Shown: positions 27,080-36,752 of the stretch, piece after piece | How the letters are laid out: every line of letters begins with the position of its first letter | How positions within the stretch are numbered: the first letter of the stretch is position 1 | Source: Sphingobacterium sp. FBM7-1 | Lineage (GTDB): Bacteria; Bacteroidota; Bacteroidia; Sphingobacteriales; Sphingobacteriaceae | Reading direction: 5' to 3' | NCBI RefSeq assembly: GCF_020687765.1 | Contig: NZ_JAJEWJ010000007.1 | Coordinates: forward strand, 62,001-126,000 | Length of the DNA stretch: 64,000 nt | Notes under the pieces: model-generated | The model's input: the letters and a program-made list of their open reading frames with translations, nothing else | Databases searched by the model: none | Told to the model about the DNA's origin: nothing | Position numbers and translations under genes: made by a program

Positions 27080-30034
27080 ATGAGGAGAATGAAGTATACA
27101 TTTCCTTGCTACCATCGGAAGAAGATAGGCAAAGCACTAATGGTTATTGGTTTTCTCGGTTTGGGCAATCAAGTTTTCAGTGCCGAAAATCTTGCATCTA
27201 ATGGGCTGTTTAAACCGTTTTCTGTACAGGATACAATTCTTACAGACAGTATCAGTCCGTTAGACACCATTAGTGGTCTCATCCGTAAATCTAAGACGCC
27301 GTGGCACGATACCAGTCCTTCACGAGATACGCTATATGTGGTAGATTTGCAAAAATCACCTTACGTATCTGTGCAACAATATTTAAAAGGAAATATTGCA
27401 GGACTTTATGTACAAGAGAATAATGGAGAGCCAGGTACCATACAACATATGTTGTTAAGAGGTATTTCTTCCCCTATTTTTTCCAATCGCGATCTTGCCG
27501 CAACGCAGCCCACTGTATATGTCAATGGGATGCCGTTAACACAACGCCATCCGTATGTATACGATATTAAGCAGCATGACGTGAACCCCATTGGTTCTGC
27601 CAACAACATGTTGTCGGGGGTGGATATGAATAATATATTGTCTGTCGAAATCATAAAGGATCCCGCCAGACTGGCACAACTTGGCCCACTGGCTGCGAAT
27701 GGTGCTATCTGGATACAAACAAACGATGCCGTAAATACGCGGAATAATCCAGAGAAAGTCACGTTGCAGACCTCCTATGGGGTCGTTACCCCTCCGACCA
27801 CCATTCGGCCTACCAACGCCACTTACGAACATGGCTTCCGTAAACAGTTCTATGATGCTTATAATCTTCCTTTTGGGGTCGATCAGCAACCGCCCTATCT
27901 TCAAGATCCATCCGATGTGAACTATTACGGAAATGCGAATTGGCCAACCACCTATTACAAATTAGCGCAGCAATACGATGCCTACGCCAGTTTACGAGGA
28001 GGAGGAGAAAACGCAAGTTTGTTGTTTACCGTGGCCAGTAACAAAAATTCAGGTATTGCCGATAGTACGCAATTTACGAAGCACAATCTGAATTTCTTTG
28101 TCACCATGCAACCGGTGAAAAACTTTTGGATGGATGCGATGATTGCCGGAACGCTAACCTCCCGTAAACGAAACAAGAACCAACGTGATCGTTATGCCGA
28201 AACAGAATATTATACCGACTTTACTTATCCTCTCGCTCCGGCTGCGCACAGTAATTTTTTGACGCTATACGACGAGTCTGACGATATGAATACCATAAAT
28301 TATATCAATGGCTACCTAAAACTGCGATATGATAAAGATCAGTGGAAAGTCGGAGCGGAGTTGCTGTATGATCACAATGTCGATACACGTCATATTTTCT
28401 GGCCATCTACCTTGATGGAGTCGGTCAGTTACATTTCCGATTTCTGGGGTATCAATAGGCGGATTGTTGTTCGCGGCTATGCAGGTTATCATTTTACATT
28501 TAATACCGATCATACCTTAGGTTTACAACTAGAGACCAACTACAACGCAGATCTGCATCGATACAATTATACCAGAGCCTACGATGGAACGAACGACAAG
28601 TATAAAACAACAGGCTCCGGCGGATATAGAACGTATAACTTCGTAGACAAAGAGCAGAGCAGGTTGGTATCGTCAGGCTTCAATATTGATTATCAATATA
28701 AAGACTATCTATCTCTACTGGCGGTAATGAAATATGACGGCTATTCCGGTATTCAACCCGATCAGCGTTGGCTGTTTACACCCGCTTTTTCGGCGAGATG
28801 GAATTTGAAAAACCAGTTTGATATAGACGACAATCAGGTGTCGGATTTATCGTTATCATTATCTTGGGCGAGAATAGGCCGGTTACTGGGAAGCGACCGA
28901 TTTGCCTTAGGACCTAATTACACCGCCAATAACATGAGCTGGGAAAACCAGTGGGCAATGCCATCTTATAATTCTTTTGCTACACTATCGAGACCCTATG
29001 CATCGGGTTGGTCTTCTTACGGTATCGGTTGGCCTTATGCAGATAAACTCAATCTAGGTGTTGCGACTTCTTTGTTTCAAAATAGATTACATGTTCATGT
29101 AGACCTGTACAATAATGACGATAAGGATATGTTAATGGCAATGCCCGTTCCGCAGGAATATGGATATAGCGTTCAGTATCTATCCGGCATGCACGTCAAT
29201 AACAAAGGGGTAGATGTTACACTACAAGGTGTGATCTTGAATAATCCCGACAGATTCAAATGGACAACATCTTGGAACTTGAACTACAATAAGAATACCT
29301 TAAAAGCCCTGCCTGAGAGCAGAGACGAATTAGTAATAGGCAACCGGAAGCTAAAAGTCGGTTATGGCATAGATCAGTTTTGGGTGCTTGAAAATCAAGG
29401 TATTTACCAGAATGATATACCAGCAGGAATGGCCATGGAGGGATTGATATTTCAGGAAGGTGATGCCAAATGGAACGACATCAACCAAGATAACCAAATT
29501 AACGATGACGATAAAGTGATGAAAGGACACGCGTTGCCCAGGTGGACCGGTGGAACGAACAATCATTTTACATATAAACAATTTGATTTCAATTTCCACT
29601 TATTCTTTGCGTTGGGGCATCATGCGTTAAATACCTACGATGCACGTCGATATGGATTTTCCGACATGGACGAGCAAAATACGGTTTCATCGCTAAGGGA
29701 GATTTTCTTTTGGCAAAATACCCAGCAAAAGGACGATTATCCTATTTATCATCCCGAAAGCGAGATAAATTCCTACCGAGAAGATCAGGATCTTTTTCTA
29801 GAAAACGGAACGTATCTAAAATTAAGGAGTGTATCGGTGGGATACACTTTCGATAGTAACAGAATTAAAGAGAAAAAGAGCGATCTATATGTTTACCTCG
29901 TTGCCAACAATCTATGGACATTAAGCAATTTCAGCGCTGGCGATCCCGAATTGGTAGATTTTAACGGTTATTACACGGGCTATCATTTTCAAATTCCTTT
30001 CTCGATGAGTGTGGGACTTCGGTATAAATTTTAA
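27080..30034 (+). CDS. susC: SusC/RagA-type TonB-linked outer membrane protein (compact, no carboxypeptidase-like domain)
   Basis: A 984-residue TonB-dependent transporter, first gene of the large PUL operon. After a signal peptide (KALMVIGFLGLGNQVFSAE) and a long linker comes the plug: the SVQQYLKGNIAGLYVQ block, MLLRGISSP, and IEIIKDPARLAQLGPLAANGAIWI. The rest is the 22-strand-type barrel ending in an aromatic residue (LRYKF). The N-terminal CarboxypepD_reg-like domain and a clear TonB box, both present in the second SusC (33489), are missing. It imports oligosaccharide together with the SusD at 30048. Confidence 0.9.
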   Translation: MRRMKYTFPCYHRKKIGKALMVIGFLGLGNQVFSAENLASNGLFKPFSVQDTILTDSISPLDTISGLIRKSKTPWHDTSPSRDTLYVVDLQKSPYVSVQQYLKGNIAGLYVQENNGEPGTIQHMLLRGISSPIFSNRDLAATQPTVYVNGMPLTQRHPYVYDIKQHDVNPIGSANNMLSGVDMNNILSVEIIKDPARLAQLGPLAANGAIWIQTNDAVNTRNNPEKVTLQTSYGVVTPPTTIRPTNATYEHGFRKQFYDAYNLPFGVDQQPPYLQDPSDVNYYGNANWPTTYYKLAQQYDAYASLRGGGENASLLFTVASNKNSGIADSTQFTKHNLNFFVTMQPVKNFWMDAMIAGTLTSRKRNKNQRDRYAETEYYTDFTYPLAPAAHSNFLTLYDESDDMNTINYINGYLKLRYDKDQWKVGAELLYDHNVDTRHIFWPSTLMESVSYISDFWGINRRIVVRGYAGYHFTFNTDHTLGLQLETNYNADLHRYNYTRAYDGTNDKYKTTGSGGYRTYNFVDKEQSRLVSSGFNIDYQYKDYLSLLAVMKYDGYSGIQPDQRWLFTPAFSARWNLKNQFDIDDNQVSDLSLSLSWARIGRLLGSDRFALGPNYTANNMSWENQWAMPSYNSFATLSRPYASGWSSYGIGWPYADKLNLGVATSLFQNRLHVHVDLYNNDDKDMLMAMPVPQEYGYSVQYLSGMHVNNKGVDVTLQGVILNNPDRFKWTTSWNLNYNKNTLKALPESRDELVIGNRKLKVGYGIDQFWVLENQGIYQNDIPAGMAMEGLIFQEGDAKWNDINQDNQINDDDKVMKGHALPRWTGGTNNHFTYKQFDFNFHLFFALGHHALNTYDARRYGFSDMDEQNTVSSLREIFFWQNTQQKDDYPIYHPESEINSYREDQDLFLENGTYLKLRSVSVGYTFDSNRIKEKKSDLYVYLVANNLWTLSNFSAGDPELVDFNGYYTGYHFQIPFSMSVGLRYKF

Positions 30035-30047
30035 AAGATCTGAAACA

Positions 30048-31637
30048 ATGAAAAAAATGAGCAACAGTCTTAAGTCAAATAAATACAGGAGCAGGTTTTG
30101 GTTGTGTATGCTTGCGTTGGTTTCGGCTTCCTGTAATAAAATAGTAGATATTGATGTGTACCACGCAGCGTCAGAAGAACAGCAGTGGAATAAGTTAGAA
30201 GATGCTCGCGCGGCGCTGATGGGCATTTATGGATTGACACGGGCAGCACTTGTTGAAAACAATGCACATTGGATCAATGGTGACCTGCGGGCGGGTGACT
30301 TTACCGTTACGAAGGGAGCATATAACGAATCGCAGCTACGTGCCGTAGTGGAAAACAAGCTGTCCAGGTCATATCCTGTGTTTGAACAATTGGCCAATTG
30401 GCGGCGCTTTTATGCGGCCATCAATGCTGCTGCCGTGTATATAGAGCGCGCCCCACAGATCGTAGACAAAGACAGATCCTATTCAGAGAGTAATTTGGAG
30501 TTGGATATTGCACAGGCAAGAGCTTTGCGGGCTTTCAACTATTTTTACATGGTTCGCATCTGGGGCGATGTACCCTTGATCACCAAGTCCTTTGACAATG
30601 GGTCATTTCGCGAGTTTCCGAAAACAGATGCGCAAACCGTCCTGAATTACGCGAAGAATGAACTGTTGGAGGTGCTACCTACCTTACCGTTTGAATTTGG
30701 CACTTCTTCCAATCAATACTATGGCCGGAATCCAGAGGAATGGCGAGGTATGGTCTTCAACAAACTGTGGGTATACGCCTGCCTCGCGCATATTTCAGCC
30801 TGGGAAGGGAATTACGCCGATGTAGAGACCTATACCAAATTTATATTGGATAACAATACGCATATTTCTGCCAACTTTACGCCGATCGAAAATCTGGTTT
30901 TGTCATCATCAGAAGGGTTGTTCAGCTCAGAAACCAATGCCTCTTTGAGGGGTTCAAAGATTATTGCTTTCAATTTTCCAGCAGTGAGTGACCGTCTGGT
31001 AGAGAATACACAGACAGGTCATATCGAGCAGCTTACATTGTCATATCCCTTTGTGCGAAAAGCCTACCCGGATATTTACGTGACGAAAGATAGTTTATAT
31101 TCTATCTTCGATGACATGGACGATCTACGTTTTGGTGTGGATACGATAACATTTCTCTATCACACGAATTATGTGTATAATTTGAATGCCGATATTCCTG
31201 TTTTCAGTAAAATAAAAGTCGTAAAGAACGGTGTAACCGCCGACGGCGACTATGCTGTTTTTGGTTCCGCACTCGTGTTTACGCGTCTAGAAGAAATCAG
31301 CTTATTACGTGCCGAAGCGTTGGTTGCATTAAACCGAGGGGTAGAAGCAATCGCCCCCTATAATGCAGTGCGGCGTACAAGAGGTTTGAGAGACAAATCC
31401 TATCTGAAGGATTTTGAACAAAATGATACGGAACTTCTTCGTGCCATATTCGAAGAGAGGCGAAAAGAGCTTATTGGAGAGGGATGGCGCTGGTATGATT
31501 TGATACGCCGGCAAAAATTATTGAAAGACGATCCAGCCTTATTGGATTTGATCGAAAAAGGAGGGATCTATTGGCCTGTTGCAAATGAAGTGCTACAAGC
31601 CAATACACTGATTGAACAAAACAGCTATTGGAAATAA
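30048..31637 (+). CDS. susD: SusD/RagB-family surface glycan-binding lipoprotein
   Basis: A 529-residue SusD homologue. The ATG at 30048 gives a lipoprotein signal ending in LVSASC. The helical SusD core is seen (ARALRAFNYFYMVRIWGDVPLIT) and the C-terminal block EERRKELIGEGWRWYDLIR. It forms the lid of the SusC transporter and binds glycan at the cell surface. Starts 13 nt after the SusC stop. The longer frame from 30009 lacks a signal peptide and is not used. Confidence 0.92.
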   Translation: MKKMSNSLKSNKYRSRFWLCMLALVSASCNKIVDIDVYHAASEEQQWNKLEDARAALMGIYGLTRAALVENNAHWINGDLRAGDFTVTKGAYNESQLRAVVENKLSRSYPVFEQLANWRRFYAAINAAAVYIERAPQIVDKDRSYSESNLELDIAQARALRAFNYFYMVRIWGDVPLITKSFDNGSFREFPKTDAQTVLNYAKNELLEVLPTLPFEFGTSSNQYYGRNPEEWRGMVFNKLWVYACLAHISAWEGNYADVETYTKFILDNNTHISANFTPIENLVLSSSEGLFSSETNASLRGSKIIAFNFPAVSDRLVENTQTGHIEQLTLSYPFVRKAYPDIYVTKDSLYSIFDDMDDLRFGVDTITFLYHTNYVYNLNADIPVFSKIKVVKNGVTADGDYAVFGSALVFTRLEEISLLRAEALVALNRGVEAIAPYNAVRRTRGLRDKSYLKDFEQNDTELLRAIFEERRKELIGEGWRWYDLIRRQKLLKDDPALLDLIEKGGIYWPVANEVLQANTLIEQNSYWK

Positions 31638-31645
31638 AAATAATT

Positions 31646-32440
31646 ATGAATGTATTAAAATATATAGGGGCTATATGTTGTATGTTATCCCTGCTCATCG
31701 CTTGTAAAGACTATGATAGCGACTTTACAGATGTACCCCAAGCCGACGAAATAACCGTTTTCGATGGTTCTGTCTTGGACTATCTGGAACAAGGAAATCC
31801 GAATCGTGGACTAGACTTCGACTCCATGTTAGTTGTAATCAATGGTATCCCCGGGTTACGGGATTCTTTGGCGAAAGAAACTGGAGAAAGAACGATCTTC
31901 GCCGTGCCCAATATTTGCTTTCAGGAAGCTATGTTACGGCTAAACAATTATCGGGAAACAAAGGAAAAAGGAAGGAACTTGTACTTGCGGGATTTGTTGA
32001 TAGAACCTTTTGTAGTAATCGAGGAACAAGAAGGTCCGACCCCCGATAGCGTTATTATTATCGAGCATCCCTACGACTATCGTCTACAATTGGACAGTTT
32101 AATGAGTCGATATATTTTTGAGGGCAGCTTCGATATGAAGACCTTGTCCGAATATACGAACGGACTGCATACCCAAGATTTTAAATTTGGATATCTCATG
32201 CATATCCTCTTCGAACGCCAGTATGCGTCCGGATTGGAGGATATGGGGAAAAGACGTTTGATACTGAGTGATAAAAACTACACATTGTTAGATGAAGGAT
32301 GGGATAGGAGTGAAACCCAAGTCATCAATATTCAGACGAGCAACGGGTATATACATGTACTTTCAAATGGACATGAGTTTGGCTTCAGTAAATTAATTGC
32401 AAATTTTCAAAATTACGGAAATGAATACATTTATGATTAA
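31646..32440 (+). CDS. Fasciclin (FAS1)-domain lipoprotein
   Basis: A 264-residue lipoprotein; the signal ends in a lipobox (LLIAC). FAS1-type blocks are present: TIFAVPNICFQEAML and NGYIHVLS near the end. It is encoded 8 nt after susD and overlaps the next gene. FAS1 lipoproteins recur in Sphingobacteriaceae PULs and probably act as accessory surface glycan- or adhesion-binding proteins. A second FAS1 lipoprotein (38287) follows the second SusCD pair. Confidence 0.82.
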   Translation: MNVLKYIGAICCMLSLLIACKDYDSDFTDVPQADEITVFDGSVLDYLEQGNPNRGLDFDSMLVVINGIPGLRDSLAKETGERTIFAVPNICFQEAMLRLNNYRETKEKGRNLYLRDLLIEPFVVIEEQEGPTPDSVIIIEHPYDYRLQLDSLMSRYIFEGSFDMKTLSEYTNGLHTQDFKFGYLMHILFERQYASGLEDMGKRRLILSDKNYTLLDEGWDRSETQVINIQTSNGYIHVLSNGHEFGFSKLIANFQNYGNEYIYD

Positions 32441-33476
32441 GATAAATAAAGGTATAGGGGCGCTCGCGATACTGGTCTTTTCTGGATCATGTGTAGACCA
32501 CTTTTTACCCGAAAGCTTGGACGCTTTTGACCCCGAGTCTGTTTTTACCGAAACGGTATACAGACCTCAACTTGGACGTACGACGCTGATGAGTAATAAT
32601 TTCAATGCAGGAAATTCAACACTCCCTTTTACCTTTGAAATTTTGAACGTTAAGCGTTTTGATGGTTCCGATGCACCCGAATTGACGCAGTACTTTCCGG
32701 TAAAGGTTTGGAAAACACCTTATTTGGGCACCGAAACTTCTTTGCAGGAGATTGAATCGAAGCGTACCACAGAGTACCGCCCGCTCTTTCAGGTACGGAA
32801 GCATTCCGGTGAATTCATAGTGTGGGAGAATGCCAACTCTTCTTTTGTGTTATGCTCGCCCGATTCGAGTTACACCTTCGATGTGCTTGCCACTAATTCG
32901 GGTGGGTACGCCTATACGACTCGGATGCGTCTAATTCCGACGCGGGAGGTTGCTTATGAACCGAATAATGTAGATCTGAGAACCGGATTAGAAACCCAGG
33001 AATATGTGCATCCTTCGCTGATGCAGGGCGTTCGTTCATCCAACGAGGGATTTTTGTTGACGCCGGAGAATGTAAAAGTGTATTTTCGAGAAAACGAAGA
33101 CACCGAGGCTGGAGCCAAAGCCCTCACCTTTCGTTTTTTTAAAGAGGATTACACACCGATTGACCCCAGCAAATTCAACCTGACGGACTGGGGCAACCTT
33201 GTACATGGTTTCAACATCGAGCGCACCGCCGAATATGTGCGATATACCGTCGCTTACCCCATTCCGTTGCTGAATGCAGTCTCTAGGTATACTAATATTA
33301 CTGGCGATAGAGCACGGGTGCGCTTCGCCTATAACCGGGTGGGTTTATCCGGATTTCGGGAAGAATCCTATATGGAACTGGATTTTTCCATTTTCAAGGA
33401 AGGAAATTGGGAAATCATTTTTGTATTCGACGGCAACGGACCGCTCTTTACCGATGGCGTACGGACTGATAATTAA
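32433..33476 (+). CDS. DUF5007-like surface lipoprotein
   Basis: A 347-residue lipoprotein with the signal LVFSGSC. The visible pattern (LGRTTLMSNNFNAGN, VKVWKTPYLGTETSLQEIESKR, WGNLVHGFNIERTAEYVRY) resembles DUF5007 proteins found with FAS1 lipoproteins in PULs; I assign the family by recall and it needs a profile search. Beta-sandwich-like, likely glycan binding. Start overlaps the FAS1 gene by 8 nt; ATG 32421 is an alternative. Confidence 0.7.
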   Translation: MIKINKGIGALAILVFSGSCVDHFLPESLDAFDPESVFTETVYRPQLGRTTLMSNNFNAGNSTLPFTFEILNVKRFDGSDAPELTQYFPVKVWKTPYLGTETSLQEIESKRTTEYRPLFQVRKHSGEFIVWENANSSFVLCSPDSSYTFDVLATNSGGYAYTTRMRLIPTREVAYEPNNVDLRTGLETQEYVHPSLMQGVRSSNEGFLLTPENVKVYFRENEDTEAGAKALTFRFFKEDYTPIDPSKFNLTDWGNLVHGFNIERTAEYVRYTVAYPIPLLNAVSRYTNITGDRARVRFAYNRVGLSGFREESYMELDFSIFKEGNWEIIFVFDGNGPLFTDGVRTDN

Positions 33477-33488
33477 AATTTGGGGAAA

Positions 33489-36400
33489 ATGAATAAAGCT
33501 ATACGATATTATAAACGGACGTTTTGTTTTATGAAAAAAAATAAAATCTATCTTCTACCCTTGTTATTTTTTCTGGGTTTTATGCAGGCAGAAGCACAGG
33601 ATATCACGATCCGTGGTGTAGTGATCGATAAAGACTCACAGGATTCTTTGGTCGGTGTGACCGTCGATGTTTATCAAGATGCAGCTGGAAAGCGCATGAG
33701 GGGGCGTACGACAACCACCAATGCGCAGGGACGTTTTGCTCTATCGGCACCTACTGGGTCAAGGATACGTGTTTCGTTGGTTGGTTACGATTCACATACG
33801 TTTACTGCGACATCGGAAAATCCGAATAGAAGAATATTACTGACGGCCGCACAAAACGAGATCGAGGAAACGGTAGTGGTGGGGTATACAACAAAAACGA
33901 TTGCGGATAATACAGCCTCCGTAGTGGTCATCAAAGCAGAAGATCTGGTGGCTACACCGGCTGCTAATGTAATGGACTTGCTGCAGGGGCGAGTAGCGGG
34001 AATGAACGTCCAGTTAAATAACGGTACACCGGGAATGTCCGGTACATACACCATTCGTGGTATTTCTGATATTGGTGTGACCAGCAGTGGAGGCGATGTA
34101 TTTCTCAATTCCTCCAATCCCTTATTTGTGGTGGATGGCATACCGCAAGAAGATGTGGGAGAGTTTAATGCGGCCGGATTATTGGACGGTTCCGGTATCT
34201 CTCCGATTTCCATGATACCCGTTGAGAATATCGAGACGATTCAGGTGTTAAAAGATGCGCAGGCAACGGCACAGTATGGTTCGCGAGGTGCTTATGGCGT
34301 AATTGTCATCACTACGAAACGTGGAAACTCGCCAACACCCAAGATAGATTACAACGGGCGATACAAAATGAGCACACCGCCGCGCCTACGTGATGTGATG
34401 GTAGGAATGACCGAACGGGACTCCCGTATTTACCAATTACTTAGTCACGATACATCGCGGTTTCACGGCTACTACGACATTCATGCTAACCCCATTCTAT
34501 CGGATAGCTTAAACCCCTATTACAACAATAACACGGATTGGCAAAATGTCTTTATGCGAACAACGTATGACCACGATCATAATGTTCGTTTTTCTGGAGG
34601 GGACGGATCCTTTAACTACAATGTGAACGGAAATTATTTTCAGGAACGAGGGATTATCCGGAAAACAGGATTTGAACGGTACGGCATCTCGATGTTGATG
34701 GAATACCAGCCTTTCGAGAAATTTAGGATTATGGCACAAGCTGGTTCCACGTTGGGATTGAGCAATAAGGGCAGCGGTAATGCCCTCGGTCAGTCCGGGG
34801 TCGCCGGCGGAGCAAACGCATCATCTCTATTGCCGCCACCCTCTTTATACACGGCTTCCAATGATGTGTTAGGAGCGTTGTCCACTGATAATCAATCTAC
34901 TTCTATAGGCTATAACGCCAATGTGCAAACGACTTACATACTGCCATATAACATTTCTTGGAACAGTACATTTTCTTTTAACTATTCAACGGATGACGTA
35001 GAAGTGTTCACCCCCGGTATTTTGATTGAAAATCGAGCGCGGAGTGGTTCCCGCATGGAATCCCGGAACTTTACCTCGTCTCATATCTATTTGAAATCCA
35101 GTGCTAGTTATGCCACACGTGTAAGTATGCTTAACCTAGGTTTGACGGTTGGAGGAGAAATTGATATGCGGAATAGCACAGGAAACAGCATTACGTTGGG
35201 CGGTTTGCCAAATGGTGTTTTGGGTCCCATCGGGCAAGACGCTTCCATATCGAGTGGCTACTCCACATTATCACGCAGTAACAATACAGTGGCTATTATC
35301 TTTGCCCCTTCTTTTGGTATTGCCAGCCAGATGGGGGCCGATAAGTATATATTTAATCCCTCTATTCGTCCTGAATTAAATTCGGCGTATGGTTCTAAAA
35401 TGAAGGTAACGATCAACCCCAGCTTTGGTTTCAAATGGAACTTCTATGCGGAGAATTTTATGGAGAATATGGATTTTCTGAATTACGGAGCTATTCGGAC
35501 TACCTGGGGGCGAGTCGTGCGATATAACGCAAGTATTTACGATGTATGGGGGTCTTATCTACTTAATGCAAGTGGGAATACCTATAACGGAGAAGCTTTT
35601 ACGCCCATCGATTTCAGTACGATGCCAAATCCCGATTTGGACCCCGTCACCTCCACCACCTGGAATCTTGGCTTGGATTTGACGATGTTCGATCGTATGG
35701 TTACTGTTACCGGTGAGGTTTACTACAGACAGGTTGATAATCAACTAAGTGACATTGATTTGGTAGACCATAATAGTTTTGATCGAATCAAAAGTACAGA
35801 TGTTAGTCTTGTAAATTATGGTCTGGAAATGGCTGTGGGGGTCACACCATTTAAACAATCAAGAGACTTTAGCTTGAGCGCCAATTTTGTTTTCGCACTC
35901 AATCAGGATGTCATTACGAGCTTGCCGGGGGATGTTAGACAGATTATTAGCAACAATGCGCAGGTGGTCAATAAACTTGGTGGAAACGCACTATCACATT
36001 ACCTCTACGTCAATAAAGGAGTTTATGCGTATGATGAAGATGTACCCGTTGATCCTGCAACGGGCAGGCGATTAAGGGTCGGGGGCGTGGATGCTGAATC
36101 TGAACTGGCTTATTTTAGGGCAGGCGATCCCATATTTGTAGATATAAACGGCGATTATATAATTGATGAAAAAGATTTGACTATTGTCGGAAATTCGCAA
36201 CCACGCATGACAGGTGGTATCAATATGAACCTACGGTATAAAGCCCTGTCTATGAACATCAATACCTCCTTCACGTTGCGGAGGGATATTATTAATGCGT
36301 CGGTCGCACAGCGTTTTGGATATTTTAATAACCCACAGGGTACTAACGCAACGGCAAACGGTGTACTTGTTCCTATCCGAGCTTACAATTTCTGGACACC

Positions 36401-36731
36401 TGATAACCGTATTGCCGAGTATCCCAATCCTTACGATTATACCCGCGTAAGTATTATGGATCCGTTCCGGGCAAACCAGACTCTATTTATGGAAGATGGT
36501 TCGTATTTTAAGATTAATGGTATTTCCTTTGCGTATGCACTTAACAGTAACGTTTTGCGTTTCCTGGGCGGTATTGAGCGCGTGAATATTACGGCCAGTG
36601 CCAATAATATCTATACTTTTTCCAAGTATTCCGGCATTAGCCCGGAAAGTGTAAACTCATTAGGTCACGACTTTTCTAGTGGTTATCCCAATAGCCGGAC
36701 GTACACGGTTGGTATAAACATCAATTTTTAA
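33489..36731 (+). CDS. susC: SusC/RagA-type TonB-linked outer membrane protein
   Basis: A 1080-residue SusC homologue. Signal peptide (LLPLLFFLGFMQAEAQ), CarboxypepD_reg-like domain (about 45-110 from start; ITIRGVVIDKDSQDSLVGVTV), a TonB-box-like IEETVVVGY, then the plug (MDLLQGRVAGMNVQ, TYTIRGISD, IQVLKDAQATAQYGSRGAYGVIVITTK) and the barrel. ATG 33489 is used; the ATG at 33531, directly before the hydrophobic signal, is equally plausible. This is a full-length standard SusC, unlike the first. Its SusD partner starts 21 nt downstream. Confidence 0.94.
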   Translation: MNKAIRYYKRTFCFMKKNKIYLLPLLFFLGFMQAEAQDITIRGVVIDKDSQDSLVGVTVDVYQDAAGKRMRGRTTTTNAQGRFALSAPTGSRIRVSLVGYDSHTFTATSENPNRRILLTAAQNEIEETVVVGYTTKTIADNTASVVVIKAEDLVATPAANVMDLLQGRVAGMNVQLNNGTPGMSGTYTIRGISDIGVTSSGGDVFLNSSNPLFVVDGIPQEDVGEFNAAGLLDGSGISPISMIPVENIETIQVLKDAQATAQYGSRGAYGVIVITTKRGNSPTPKIDYNGRYKMSTPPRLRDVMVGMTERDSRIYQLLSHDTSRFHGYYDIHANPILSDSLNPYYNNNTDWQNVFMRTTYDHDHNVRFSGGDGSFNYNVNGNYFQERGIIRKTGFERYGISMLMEYQPFEKFRIMAQAGSTLGLSNKGSGNALGQSGVAGGANASSLLPPPSLYTASNDVLGALSTDNQSTSIGYNANVQTTYILPYNISWNSTFSFNYSTDDVEVFTPGILIENRARSGSRMESRNFTSSHIYLKSSASYATRVSMLNLGLTVGGEIDMRNSTGNSITLGGLPNGVLGPIGQDASISSGYSTLSRSNNTVAIIFAPSFGIASQMGADKYIFNPSIRPELNSAYGSKMKVTINPSFGFKWNFYAENFMENMDFLNYGAIRTTWGRVVRYNASIYDVWGSYLLNASGNTYNGEAFTPIDFSTMPNPDLDPVTSTTWNLGLDLTMFDRMVTVTGEVYYRQVDNQLSDIDLVDHNSFDRIKSTDVSLVNYGLEMAVGVTPFKQSRDFSLSANFVFALNQDVITSLPGDVRQIISNNAQVVNKLGGNALSHYLYVNKGVYAYDEDVPVDPATGRRLRVGGVDAESELAYFRAGDPIFVDINGDYIIDEKDLTIVGNSQPRMTGGINMNLRYKALSMNINTSFTLRRDIINASVAQRFGYFNNPQGTNATANGVLVPIRAYNFWTPDNRIAEYPNPYDYTRVSIMDPFRANQTLFMEDGSYFKINGISFAYALNSNVLRFLGGIERVNITASANNIYTFSKYSGISPESVNSLGHDFSSGYPNSRTYTVGININF

Positions 36732-36752
36732 TCTGCTTAATTTAAATGAACG